The translations under genes were made by a program, and so were the position numbers. The notes under the pieces were generated by a model. It searched no databases and was not told the origin of the DNA. It saw nothing but the letters and a program-made list of their open reading frames with translations. From Acidobacteriota bacterium (GTDB lineage: Bacteria; Acidobacteriota; Terriglobia; 20CM-2-55-15), in NCBI GenBank assembly GCA_022821265.1, contig JAJEDW010000016.1, positions 1 through 41,147 on the forward strand: a DNA stretch of 41,147 bases. Direction: 5' to 3'. Within the stretch, counting starts at the first letter, position 1. The number at the start of each line of letters is the position of its first letter. This document shows positions 30,374-37,769 of the stretch, piece by piece.

Positions 30374-31308
30374 ACCGCCTCCGTCCACAACGGCTCGCGC
30401 GTGTCCAGCAGCGGATGCCCGTACCCCGGCAAAAGCTCCCGCCAGCGCTCCGATGACGTCCACGGCGCCTCCATGCCGTCGAGCGCCTCGCACAAGAGCG
30501 CGCAGGCAATGTCCGGCGGCGTCGCCTCCAACTTCCGGCCGAGCGACCAAACGCAGTTGCTGGCGTCCGCCGGGTCCATGGTGGCGGCTAAGACGACTGC
30601 CAAAAAAGACGGCGACACGCGATCGCGGATCAGTTCGATCACGGAGCGCGCCTCGGCGCTCAAACGGTTCTTTTTGCGCCACACGCGGCCGAACGACCCG
30701 AAAACGTCGAAAATCTCGAAATTGGCCTCGATAACGGCGTTCAGCGGCGCGAACGACGCCTCCGAGACGTGGTTGGCGGCCGCGGCCTCCCCGTAAGCCC
30801 ACACGGGCGTGGAGAACAGGACGACGGCGCCGGACTCCGCGCACCGCTTGAGCCGCTCCAACAGGCGCAGGCCGTGCTCGGGCTCGACGTGCTCGAACAC
30901 CTCGAACATGCACACGACGTCGGGCCGGATGTCGCCCAAAACGGCGTCCGACGCGTCGGCGAAGTCGTCGACGATGCTTTCGATCGGCATAAGCGCCGCG
31001 CTCGGCTTGAACTGCCAGGTGCATACCGGTTCCCAGTCCGGCGCTTTCACGTCGTACGACCAGTAGCGCTCGATCACAGACGAGTACATGTTCCGCCAGA
31101 TGAACTCCGGCAGATGAGGCTTCCTCCCAGCGCCGGCGTCGAGCAGCCGGACGGGCCGGCCGAGGCGGTTGCTGGCGCGGATGCACGCCTTCATGGCGTA
31201 CCAGTAACGCGACTGGTGCGCGTAACGGTCACGGTTCATGAAGCCGTGGACGATGTCGTGGTCCGACAGTTGCGTCGTGTCGACTTGCTGCCCTCGTTTG
31301 TTCGCCAT
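30370..31308 (-). CDS. Class I SAM-dependent methyltransferase, substrate unknown
   Basis: A 312-residue protein with the Rossmann methyltransferase core: VRLLDAGAGRKPHLPEF (motif I), a YWSYDVKAPDWEP acidic loop (motif II), and VVCMFEVFEHVEPEHG and VLFSTPVWA (later motifs). An EHV/STP pattern is usual in methyltransferases acting on small molecules or RNA; the DPPY or PC motifs of DNA methyltransferases are absent. It lies between the cytosine methyltransferase and the packaging genes. An AGGAG site nine bases upstream supports the ATG at 31308. The substrate may be DNA, a modified base or a host molecule. Confidence 0.82.
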   Translation of the reverse strand: MANKRGQQVDTTQLSDHDIVHGFMNRDRYAHQSRYWYAMKACIRASNRLGRPVRLLDAGAGRKPHLPEFIWRNMYSSVIERYWSYDVKAPDWEPVCTWQFKPSAALMPIESIVDDFADASDAVLGDIRPDVVCMFEVFEHVEPEHGLRLLERLKRCAESGAVVLFSTPVWAYGEAAAANHVSEASFAPLNAVIEANFEIFDVFGSFGRVWRKKNRLSAEARSVIELIRDRVSPSFLAVVLAATMDPADASNCVWSLGRKLEATPPDIACALLCEALDGMEAPWTSSERWRELLPGYGHPLLDTREPLWTEAV

Positions 31309-31333
31309 GCTCCGATACTCCTATCCGGCTCGC

Positions 31334-32785
31334 TCACAGCAGTTTCATCATGTTGCCGGCCTCTCGGCGCCTCGACATGTCGTCAGCCCACGCGTCCGTG
31401 CGCGAGTCGCGCCGCTCGCCGGTCTTCTCGTCGACGACGGCCTTGTGGTCAAGCCGGCAGTCCACGGTGAACGCGCGCGACGAGTCGGTGAGGGGATCGC
31501 GCTCGTCGCCGGACCACCACCCGCGCCCCGTCGCCTCGCCGCAGAGGTTGTCGCCGATGACGGCCGCCAGCCAGCGTCCGGCGTCCGCGACGACGCCTTT
31601 CGGCGGGAAATCGGACGCCGTGCGCGGACTCCGCGCGTACTCAACCGCCGACCACGAGTCGGGCAGGCCCGCGAGGCGCATCGCCTCGCGGACGGTGGCG
31701 TACCTGCCCGCCGACCAGTGGAGCGCCGAGGTCGTGAACGAGCTGACCATCGTGTGGCACACGCGGCCCGGGTCGAGGCGCACCGCGACCGTCTCCCTGA
31801 ACACCTTGTTGGCGTCGATCCGGTCGGCCAGGCGCACGAGCTTGGCGCGCGCCCCGGGCCACTCCGCCTCGGCCGCATCGAGTTGGGCGGCGGTGAGCCT
31901 CGGCAGAAGCTCGATCCCGCTTTCGCCGATCGGCCAGTCGTCGCCGATCGCCCGCAGCAGCGCCAGCATGGCGCGCGCCCTCGACGCGCCCAGCTTGACC
32001 GGGGCGTGCCCGTCGCAGTCGCCGGCGAGGCGGGGCAGCGCCCACGCCCCGGCGGGCGGGTTGTCCGGCAGGCCCGACAGCGCCTCGGCCAGCGTCGGCA
32101 CGGCGGACACGCCCGCGTAGTCGAGCAGGTCGGCGGGCCACAGGAGCGGCTCATCCGACATCACCAGCCAAAAACGGCGCCGAAGCTGCGGGCCGCCGAG
32201 CGCGGCGACGTTCTGGACGACGCGGTACTGCCACGGCATGCCCGATGCCGCGGCCAACTGGCCCATAAGGTCGTCGCCGACGCTGTTCGCCCGCGTGACC
32301 GACTCCATGGCGGCCACTTTCGGATTCCCGGTCTGCGCCCGGCTGTCGGCGACCCAGTGCCACAAGTGCCACATGCACGTGTTGTGCGTCGACAGCGGTC
32401 CGTCGTTGTTGGCGTACCTCTCCGTGCTTTTCGCCGCCAGGGAGAACCCGCTGCACGGCGGGTTGCTCAGCACGACGGGAGTCTCGCACGGCGGCCAGTC
32501 CATCGGGTCGGCCGCGACCATTTCCCAATCCCTGCCGAGTTGCGGCGCGTTCCGCGGATCGAGGCACGCGGCCGCGCCGAACGCGGACGGTTCCTCGATC
32601 TTGCGGCGCAACTCCATGCCCGCCTGGGCGGCGCCGACCGCCTGGCCCCCGGCGAACCCGTAAACGTCCGTGAACTCGATCCGGCGGGGGCGGCTCGTCG
32701 CGTAGTCTCTCAGCATCCGGCGATTCTGGCACGCGGTCGGGCCTCCGGCGGCGTCGCTGCGAAAAACGCGTTTCTCCGACCTCAT
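31334..32785 (-). CDS. C5-cytosine DNA methyltransferase
   Basis: An enzyme of about 483 residues with the ordered C5-MTase motifs: FTDVYGFAGGQAVGAAQAG (I), NPPCSGFS with the catalytic Cys (IV), ESVTRA in place of the usual ENV (VI), QLRRRFWLV (VIII), VREAMRLAGLPDSW (IX) and IGDNLC (X). It should methylate or otherwise alkylate cytosine in phage DNA, protecting it from restriction. Starts possible are 32800, 32785 and 32716; 32785 has GGGAGAGG just upstream, while 32716 is nearest to motif I. The first of these frames begins inside the tandem repeat of the candidate origin. Confidence 0.88.
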   Translation of the reverse strand: MRSEKRVFRSDAAGGPTACQNRRMLRDYATSRPRRIEFTDVYGFAGGQAVGAAQAGMELRRKIEEPSAFGAAACLDPRNAPQLGRDWEMVAADPMDWPPCETPVVLSNPPCSGFSLAAKSTERYANNDGPLSTHNTCMWHLWHWVADSRAQTGNPKVAAMESVTRANSVGDDLMGQLAAASGMPWQYRVVQNVAALGGPQLRRRFWLVMSDEPLLWPADLLDYAGVSAVPTLAEALSGLPDNPPAGAWALPRLAGDCDGHAPVKLGASRARAMLALLRAIGDDWPIGESGIELLPRLTAAQLDAAEAEWPGARAKLVRLADRIDANKVFRETVAVRLDPGRVCHTMVSSFTTSALHWSAGRYATVREAMRLAGLPDSWSAVEYARSPRTASDFPPKGVVADAGRWLAAVIGDNLCGEATGRGWWSGDERDPLTDSSRAFTVDCRLDHKAVVDEKTGERRDSRTDAWADDMSRRREAGNMMKLL

Positions 32786-32985
32786 AAGCCTCTCCCCCAT
32801 ACGGGGGAGGTGCTGAGGTCTTAGGAGGCCTACCAGGCGTTTTGCGTTTTCCGGGCGAGTTGCTCATAACGCTGTCCGGCGACCTCATAAGCGTTTCGAG
32901 TGACTAGGGGGGTGCTGAGGTGCTTAGGAGGTCTACCAGGGGTTTTGCAGGTTATCCACAGGTTGCTCATAACCTGTGGACAACC
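32778..32985. other. Candidate replication origin: tandem repeat with DnaA boxes
   Basis: An imperfect tandem repeat of about 92 bases (32778-32870, 32881-32972; period about 103) lies between primase-helicase and methyltransferase. The second unit ends in an inverted repeat with 15-base arms (32950-32964, 32971-32985, one mismatch). One arm contains TTATCCACA (32952-32960), and the other arm reads TTGTCCACA on the opposite strand (32975-32983). These are the enterobacterial and actinobacterial forms of the DnaA box. CTCATAA occurs four times. I see no supported gene in 32786-33038. Confidence 0.72.
32788..32809. other. Hairpin with C5/G5 core near the methyltransferase start
   Basis: CCTCTCCCCC and GGGGGAGG flank a four-base loop, giving a stable stem just upstream of or at the methyltransferase start candidates. 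It has no T-tract, so it is more likely to affect translation initiation than to terminate. It lies in the first repeat unit only. Confidence 0.5.
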
Positions 32986-33038
32986 TTCGGCGAGCGCCAT
33001 GCGGAATTTCGGCGCACTCCATCATGCGGGTGCAAAAT

Positions 33039-34892
33039 TCAGTGCATCCTGCGCCGGTAGACGATCGCGTTGCGCGGGCCGGTCCACGAGTCGAGCAGCC
33101 CGGCCTCGACGGCGGCATTGAGCCTGCGCGCCATGGCCGGATTGTTCGACGCACCCAAGTCCTTGCGCGTGAACTCGCCCTCCGGCAGGCCCAAGACGAA
33201 CTGCTCCGACTCCATCCTGGCCGCCTGCTCCCGCGCTTCCTCGGGAACGTCGGCGGGCATGGGCTCGCCGAGGCGGACTTCGACGCCGCCGCCGGGCCTC
33301 TCGGTCACGTGCAGATCCGCCAGCGCCTCGCCGACCGGGATCGCAAGCTCGTTCGCCTTGCGCAACTCCACGGTGGAGTAGTACCGGCCGGGCGCCGGGC
33401 GCATACGCGCCACGAAGCGCGACTGGTTGAACTTGTTGACCGAGCCGAGCGGCGTCGTCCCGCCGCCCTCGCCCTTCGCCTCGTGGTCGACGAGCAGCGC
33501 CCCGATGCCGACGCCGACCGCCGCGCCGACCTCGCGCTCCAGCCACCTCCGCTGGTCGTCGGCGTCGTTGGCGGTCCCGCCGCGGCTCGTGACGGTGTCG
33601 ACCACCAGAAGACTCCACTCCGGCGCGTCGGCCTCCGCCAGCCACGCCGCGGCGGATGCGGCGAACTCGCCGGGGCGCCCGTAGTCGTGCCCGGCGATGG
33701 CGAGCCATTCCTCGGAGAGGCGCATTCCGGCCATGTCCGCGCGGCGGCGCAACTCTCCGGGCGACCCGTCGCCGTAGACGTAGACGACGCGGCCGCCCCG
33801 GTCGGCGGCGGTGGACGCGGCCAGCAGCGCCAGCCACGTCTTGCGCGACGAGCCCATCCCGTAGACGGTCGCCAGCACGCCCGCCGGCAGCACCAGGCCG
33901 CCCGACGGCGTCGACAACAGCGCCGGGGGCGGATCGGCCGGCGCCAGCCTGGACATCGACGACGCGCCGAAGCGCTCCGCGAACTGAGCGGCCAGCGCCG
34001 AGCGCGCCGCGTCGAGCACCGGGGCGGGCGCCGACGCATCGGTGCCCAAGATGTTGGCGACGGCGCCCGCCTGCGCGTCGTCCGGCTCGTCGTACCCGGG
34101 GTCGGCGCGGTAGGCCCATCCGCGGTCTTTGGCGGCGCGGATAAGCAGGCCGGGACCGATCCCGCCGTCGGGCTTGAAGCTCTCCCACCGGGCGAGGTTC
34201 CGCCCGGCGTCGTAGCCGGGGCCCGTCCGGCACCAGGCGTCCCAGTCGGCGTAGCTGACGCCTGCCGCGTGGGCGGACATGGACAGCTCAAGCCACTCCT
34301 GCTGCTCGCCGGGGCACTCCGTGGCGAACAGCGCCTCGGCCGCCGCTACGGGGCCTATCGGGCGGTGCCGCCCGGCCAGGCGCCCCGGCAGCTCCGGGCG
34401 GGCGAGCAGCGCCGACAGCGCCTCCGGCATCTCGGCGACCTCCGCGCCGAGCACCGTCGACCACCGCCCGTCGCCGCCGTCGACCTCGGAACCGGGGCCG
34501 ACCAAGTAGCCGGTCGCGCCGACCCTCAAGTCGATGCCCGGCAGCGGCCTGGTGCAACTGCCGCGCTCGTGCTCGCCGTCCAGGACGACGTGGAACCCGC
34601 CGGACTGCGTGGACACGACGAGCGTTTCCGGCAGCGCGGCGAGCACCGCCTCGGCCGCCTGCGCGTCGTCGACGTCGACGACGGTCAGGCCCTCGGGCAG
34701 CCAGCCGTAGCCGTTCGCCCCGGACCAGTCCATCGCCGCGATCTCGCCCGCCTCCGCGCTGGCCGCCCTGGGCCAGTCGGCGAGCAGCGGGCGCTTCGAC
34801 ACGCGCCCGTCCAACTCCAGGCGGGACCTGACCGGGAAGACGCGGCACCCGGTGGCGGCCGACCACGAGGCCGCGGCCTCGGCCGGGCCCAT
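33039..34892 (-). CDS. Primase-helicase: Prim-Pol domain plus RecA-like ATPase
   Basis: A 617-residue replication protein. Residues 1-170 are a Prim-Pol domain with VVDVDD (metal-binding acids 73-76), STQSGGFHVVL (His101) and LRVGATGYLVGPGS. A PriCT-like helical region follows (about 215-260). A RecA-type ATPase then has Walker A YGMGSSRKT (about 344) and Walker B WSLLVVDTV (about 427), then a C-terminal winged-helix-like tail (EFTRKDLGASNNPAMARRL). It should prime and unwind at the origin encoded directly after it. The ATG overlaps the preceding TGA (TGATG). Confidence 0.9.
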   Translation of the reverse strand: MGPAEAAASWSAATGCRVFPVRSRLELDGRVSKRPLLADWPRAASAEAGEIAAMDWSGANGYGWLPEGLTVVDVDDAQAAEAVLAALPETLVVSTQSGGFHVVLDGEHERGSCTRPLPGIDLRVGATGYLVGPGSEVDGGDGRWSTVLGAEVAEMPEALSALLARPELPGRLAGRHRPIGPVAAAEALFATECPGEQQEWLELSMSAHAAGVSYADWDAWCRTGPGYDAGRNLARWESFKPDGGIGPGLLIRAAKDRGWAYRADPGYDEPDDAQAGAVANILGTDASAPAPVLDAARSALAAQFAERFGASSMSRLAPADPPPALLSTPSGGLVLPAGVLATVYGMGSSRKTWLALLAASTAADRGGRVVYVYGDGSPGELRRRADMAGMRLSEEWLAIAGHDYGRPGEFAASAAAWLAEADAPEWSLLVVDTVTSRGGTANDADDQRRWLEREVGAAVGVGIGALLVDHEAKGEGGGTTPLGSVNKFNQSRFVARMRPAPGRYYSTVELRKANELAIPVGEALADLHVTERPGGGVEVRLGEPMPADVPEEAREQAARMESEQFVLGLPEGEFTRKDLGASNNPAMARRLNAAVEAGLLDSWTGPRNAIVYRRRMH

Positions 34893-35149
34893 CAGCGCCC
34901 GTCCGGGCAGGCCCCCAGCGCCGCGGCCGCTTTTTTCGCCTCGTCGAGCGAGGCCAGCCCGCTCGCGTGCGTCTTCGACGCGATCGGCCGCCCCGGCCGG
35001 ATGGTGGTCAGGACCAGGACCCACCCGTCGCCGTGCGGCTTCGCCCACCACCTGGTCTTGGACCCGTCGGCGTGGCGGGTCTGCTTGGTGACGTGCCAGT
35101 CGGTGCCTTCTTCCTCGCGCCAGTCGTCGCCCATGTCGCCTTCTTTCAT
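34892..35149 (-). CDS. Small protein of the primase-helicase operon (about 85 aa)
   Basis: A short acidic-then-basic protein containing DWHVTKQTRHADGSKTRWWA and GWVLVLTTIRPGRP, a strand-rich pattern with many aromatics; no family is recognised. Possible starts are GTG 35158, ATG 35149 and ATG 35134. The last has AGAAGG four bases upstream, the middle one a weaker GGTGG. The TGA overlaps the primase-helicase ATG, so a replication-accessory role is plausible from context only. Confidence 0.66.
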   Translation of the reverse strand: MKEGDMGDDWREEEGTDWHVTKQTRHADGSKTRWWAKPHGDGWVLVLTTIRPGRPIASKTHASGLASLDEAKKAAAALGACPDGR

Positions 35150-35161
35150 CGCCGCCACCGG

Positions 35162-35395
35162 TCAGCAGTCGCGGGGCGCGTGCGCCCGCTTGTGCTCGGC
35201 GATCTTGTCGAGCCATCCGGCCCAGTAGTGCGCCCACGCCTCGGTGTCCGCGTTCGTCCTGTTCTTGCGCGCCTGGTCGCGGAACATCTCGACCATCTCG
35301 TCGGGCGCCGGACGGCCGTCGGCGACGAGCGACCGCCTGGCATCCGCCATGCCGAACGCTCTCGCCCTGTTCGCAGTTGTCGTGTTTTCTCTCAT
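35162..35395 (-). CDS. Unknown 77-residue protein, leaderless
   Basis: No family is recognised. It is a charged, helical protein (EMVEMFRDQARKNRT, then AHYWAGWLDKIAEHKRAHA). The ATG at 35395 lies seven bases after the -10 of promoter P6, deciding against the reading from 35407. It is the first gene of the operon with the primase-helicase, so it is probably expressed early. Confidence 0.74.
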   Translation of the reverse strand: MRENTTTANRARAFGMADARRSLVADGRPAPDEMVEMFRDQARKNRTNADTEAWAHYWAGWLDKIAEHKRAHAPRDC

Positions 35396-35402
35396 GTCCG
35401 CC

Positions 35403-35447
35403 ACCATATCAGAACTTCACAACGATGTAAAGTTATTTCGAAATAAA
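35403..35447 (-). promoter_or_regulatory. Promoter P6 with operator-like inverted repeat
   Basis: The -35 TTTACA (35426-35431), a 17-base spacer and the -10 TATGGT (35403-35408) precede the leaderless ATG at 35395 by seven bases. The repeat over the -35 (35426-35442) is the P4 type with a further change, TTCGA-N7-TTACA. The stop codon of the upstream gene (35435-35433) lies inside it. Confidence 0.8.
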
Positions 35448-35633
35448 ATCGAGTCCGTCATCATACGTCTGGGCTATCGCGGCCTCGGCGTTCTTCCAGT
35501 CGAGCAGCGCCTCGAACGCGATCCGGCCGCAGAACTCGACGGCGTCGGGCACGGCCATCCCGCCCTGCGAGTTCCTGCACTCGTGGTACGCCGCAGCCCA
35601 GGCGACGGCGTATACGACGGCGGCCTGCGTCAC
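35433..35633 (-). CDS. Unknown 66-residue protein
   Basis: No family is recognised. The protein is helical, with a moderately hydrophobic start (AAVVYAVAWAAAYHE) and an acidic end (AQTYDDGLDFISK). The GTG start overlaps the WhiB-like stop (GTGA). Its TAA falls inside the repeat of promoter P6, so P6 may also be read through from upstream. Confidence 0.7.
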   Translation of the reverse strand: MTQAAVVYAVAWAAAYHECRNSQGGMAVPDAVEFCGRIAFEALLDWKNAEAAIAQTYDDGLDFISK

Positions 35634-35902
35634 CTGACGGCCTCGGCGATCAGGCCCGCGTCCGCGCGCCTCCCCGACGACAGGTACAGGTCTTCCTGCT
35701 CCCGCGGCGTGAGGCCGCCGCGGACCACCCACGCCTCGGGCCGGCCGTCGGGGTGCTCGAACATGTCGGCCATCGCCTCGGCGGCGCACACCTCCCGCAG
35801 GCCGCAGGCGGTGCAGACGCGCGCAGCGTCGTACACGCGGCGCGGGTCGCAAAACAGCTCGGCCAGCCCGGCGCAAGGGACGCGCTCGGCTATGGCGGTC
35901 AC
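35630..35902 (-). CDS. Second WhiB-like Fe-S protein
   Basis: A 90-residue compact WhiB-like protein: Cys10 or Cys18, then Cys30, Cys33 and Cys39 (CTACGLREVC) for the cluster, and VVRGGLTPREQ (59-69) for the GxxGG-type turn and following helix. The N-terminus (PCAGLAELFCDP) matches the WhiB pattern in which an aromatic/acidic segment follows the first Cys. It lacks the long basic tail of the other copy, so it may bind sigma factor without strong DNA binding. The GTG lies two bases after the DUF932 stop. Confidence 0.8.
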   Translation of the reverse strand: MTAIAERVPCAGLAELFCDPRRVYDAARVCTACGLREVCAAEAMADMFEHPDGRPEAWVVRGGLTPREQEDLYLSSGRRADAGLIAEAVR

Positions 35903-35904
35903 GG

Positions 35905-36855
35905 CTACGCCGCCTGGAGTTCGGCCAGCGCCAGGCGGCGGGCCTTGGCGGCGACGCCGTGGGCATGGCTGCGCTCGGCCGCGGCGGCCGTCCTGTACGG
36001 CCGGGCGTGGTCGTAGTACTCGGTCACCGCATGGAGCAGGCCCATCCTGGTGCCGCGGAACCTCTCCGGCATCGTCGGCGATTCGCGCAGCGCGCCGGAG
36101 ATTCCAGCGATATCGCGCCGCTGCGCCGACTCCGACTTCACCGTCCTGGACACGATCCTCTCGGCGATCAAGTCGGCCGCGTCCGGGGCGAGCGTTTCGC
36201 CCGCCAGTGCGGACAGCTCGGCCGCCAGGTCTTCGGCGGCCCGGTCGGCCGCCTCTATCGCCGCGGCGGCCGCCCGCAGTTTTTGCTCGGCGGTCGACGA
36301 GTGGGGCACCGTCCAGCCCCACGACGCGCGGTTCACGAGGCCGGGAAGCTGGTTCAGGCAGGACATCTGGACCGCCTGCACGGCCATTTTCACTGAGCCC
36401 TTCCCGTCGTGGCTCGTCGAGAACAGCAGATACGGCCTCAGGGAGTCAGTGCCGGCGATGTCGGCGTCGTGCTTGTACCGCACGGCCGCCTTGATCTTCG
36501 CCCCGTCGTCGGAACCCCACACGCAGTCGACGTCGGCGTCGTACCCGGCCGTGATCTCGTCGACGAACGCCAGCGCCTCGCGGTGCTGGACCGGCCGGTA
36601 GCGCATTCCGACCACGCCGAGAAGCGCATCGTTGTCAGTCCGCACCACGCCGCGGCGCGATTGGTCGACGACCCAGTTGCCCTTGTGGTTCGGGCTGGCG
36701 ATCTTGCGCAACTCGACGTCGAAGCCGAGGCCCGCCGCGTCGATCGCCTTGGCGATGCCCCGGCCCGGCACCGCCCGGCGGCCCTGGTCTCCGAACCGGT
36801 GCCACCACATCTCTCGGCTGCGGCGGTCCGGCAGTTCTATGGCGTTGCTCGGCAT
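35905..36855 (-). CDS. DUF932-family phage/plasmid protein
   Basis: A 316-residue protein with the features of the DUF932 (TIGR03299) family: LGVVGMRYRPVQHREALAFV, YDADVDCVWGSDDGAKI, YLLFSTSHDGKGSVKMAV and LVNRASWGWTVPHSS. The biochemical role of the family is unknown; it is common in phages and plasmids near replication genes. GGGAGG nine bases before the ATG at 36855 decides the start against the one at 36882 and shows that this gene, unlike the P1-P6 genes, has a leader. Stop TAG. Confidence 0.84.
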   Translation of the reverse strand: MPSNAIELPDRRSREMWWHRFGDQGRRAVPGRGIAKAIDAAGLGFDVELRKIASPNHKGNWVVDQSRRGVVRTDNDALLGVVGMRYRPVQHREALAFVDEITAGYDADVDCVWGSDDGAKIKAAVRYKHDADIAGTDSLRPYLLFSTSHDGKGSVKMAVQAVQMSCLNQLPGLVNRASWGWTVPHSSTAEQKLRAAAAAIEAADRAAEDLAAELSALAGETLAPDAADLIAERIVSRTVKSESAQRRDIAGISGALRESPTMPERFRGTRMGLLHAVTEYYDHARPYRTAAAAERSHAHGVAAKARRLALAELQAA

Positions 36856-36881
36856 TTCAGATGTCCTCCCATGGTCGTCCA

Positions 36882-36925
36882 ATTATCGACGTTATTACCA
36901 CAATGTGAACATCAATGTGAAGTTC
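36882..36925 (-). promoter_or_regulatory. Promoter region P7, related to P1-P6 but with a leader
   Basis: Two TTCACA hexamers 12 bases apart (36916-36921 and 36904-36909, minus strand) stand before -10 candidates TAATAA (18-base spacer from the first) or GATAAT (36887-36882, 16-base spacer from the second). The ACTTCACAT core is shared with P1-P3, but there is no 16-17-base palindrome. A short leader with GGGAGG follows. The upstream gene's stop (36914-36912) lies inside. Confidence 0.62.
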
Positions 36926-37769
36926 TATGCCTTATCTTCTCGGAAAGCGCGCTCGCCATGGCCGAGAGCGCGTCCGTGGCGTGCGCTCCTACTCCCGCGG
37001 GCACGGCCGACTTCTCCCCGGTGACCGACTCGACCGCCAATCTGGCGGCCTTGACCTGGCTGGACCATCCGGCGCGCGTCGACATCGGGCCGAGCCACTC
37101 CGGCAGGGCGGGCGCCGCCCCGGCCTCCCGCCGGCGCCTCCGGCCTGCGAGCTTCTCGGCTTTGGCGGCGTCGCGGCTGTAGACGTGCGTCGACGACGAC
37201 ACGTGGAGGTACTCGCCCAGTTGCGCGCCGCGGGCGGCGGCCATCGCCGATTGGAGCAGCCGGAACATGACCACGTCGTAGGGCACGCCCATCCAGGCGT
37301 CGTTCGACCGCATCGCCACCATCATGTGGAGCGAGCCGAAGCGCTCGTGGAACGACACTGCAAGCGTGCACGGGACGTCTCTGGGCACCAGCGCCGCCGT
37401 CGAGTCCTCCGGCCGCCACACCGCCGCGGACGCCTGCCGGCGCGAGCCGGACGACAGCTTGCGGAAGCATCCGACCAACTGCTCTCTGAGGCGCGGTCCG
37501 TACGCGCCCTCGAACGCGCCGCCGTCGGTGTAGTCGCCGAAGCGCGGCTGCACTCCGGTCAAGAGCTTCGCCGACTGGAGACCGGCGACCAGGAGCAGGC
37601 CCTCGGCCGCGCCGATCAGCGGCTCTGCGCCGGGCCTGCCGACGCACTCGGCGACCACGTGGTCGTCGACTGCAAGCGCCGTGTTCAACGCCTCGCGCGT
37701 CCCGGAGTGCGGCGCTCCGCCGAGCGCCGCGGCCAGAAGCTCGCCGTAGGAGCGGCACAGCACCGCCAT
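36912..37769 (-). CDS. Thymidylate-synthase-fold enzyme, predicted dCMP hydroxymethylase or methylase
   Basis: A 285-residue ThyA-family enzyme acting on a deoxynucleotide monophosphate with folate. It shows Glu56, YGPRLR (90-95), the phosphate-binding SRR (109-111), catalytic Cys134 (VPCTLAVSF), RSNDAWMGVPYD (154-165) and HVY (195-197). Offsets from the catalytic Cys match E. coli ThyA: +20 to RS, +31 to the base-reading residue, +61 to the His. At +31, ThyA has Asn177; here it is Asp165. T4 dCMP hydroxymethylase also has Asp at that place, where it selects cytosine. The preceding gene encodes a dNMP kinase, and a MazG-like enzyme lies further upstream. The C-terminal third is divergent. A plain thymidylate synthase is less likely. 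Confidence 0.86.
   Translation of the reverse strand: MAVLCRSYGELLAAALGGAPHSGTREALNTALAVDDHVVAECVGRPGAEPLIGAAEGLLLVAGLQSAKLLTGVQPRFGDYTDGGAFEGAYGPRLREQLVGCFRKLSSGSRRQASAAVWRPEDSTAALVPRDVPCTLAVSFHERFGSLHMMVAMRSNDAWMGVPYDVVMFRLLQSAMAAARGAQLGEYLHVSSSTHVYSRDAAKAEKLAGRRRRREAGAAPALPEWLGPMSTRAGWSSQVKAARLAVESVTGEKSAVPAGVGAHATDALSAMASALSEKIRHRTSH

Noticed and set aside
32788-32809. C5/G5 hairpin as a rho-independent terminator
   Set aside because: No U-tract follows on either strand, and the stem sits at the methyltransferase start.
32830-32970. A 46-codon frame inside the candidate origin with a GRPPK AT-hook-like motif
   Set aside because: Its codons (ATA, AGA, CTA, CGA, CCT) are unlike the genome's usage. 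The two repeat units align better as DNA, with an indel, than as protein. It is treated as non-coding.
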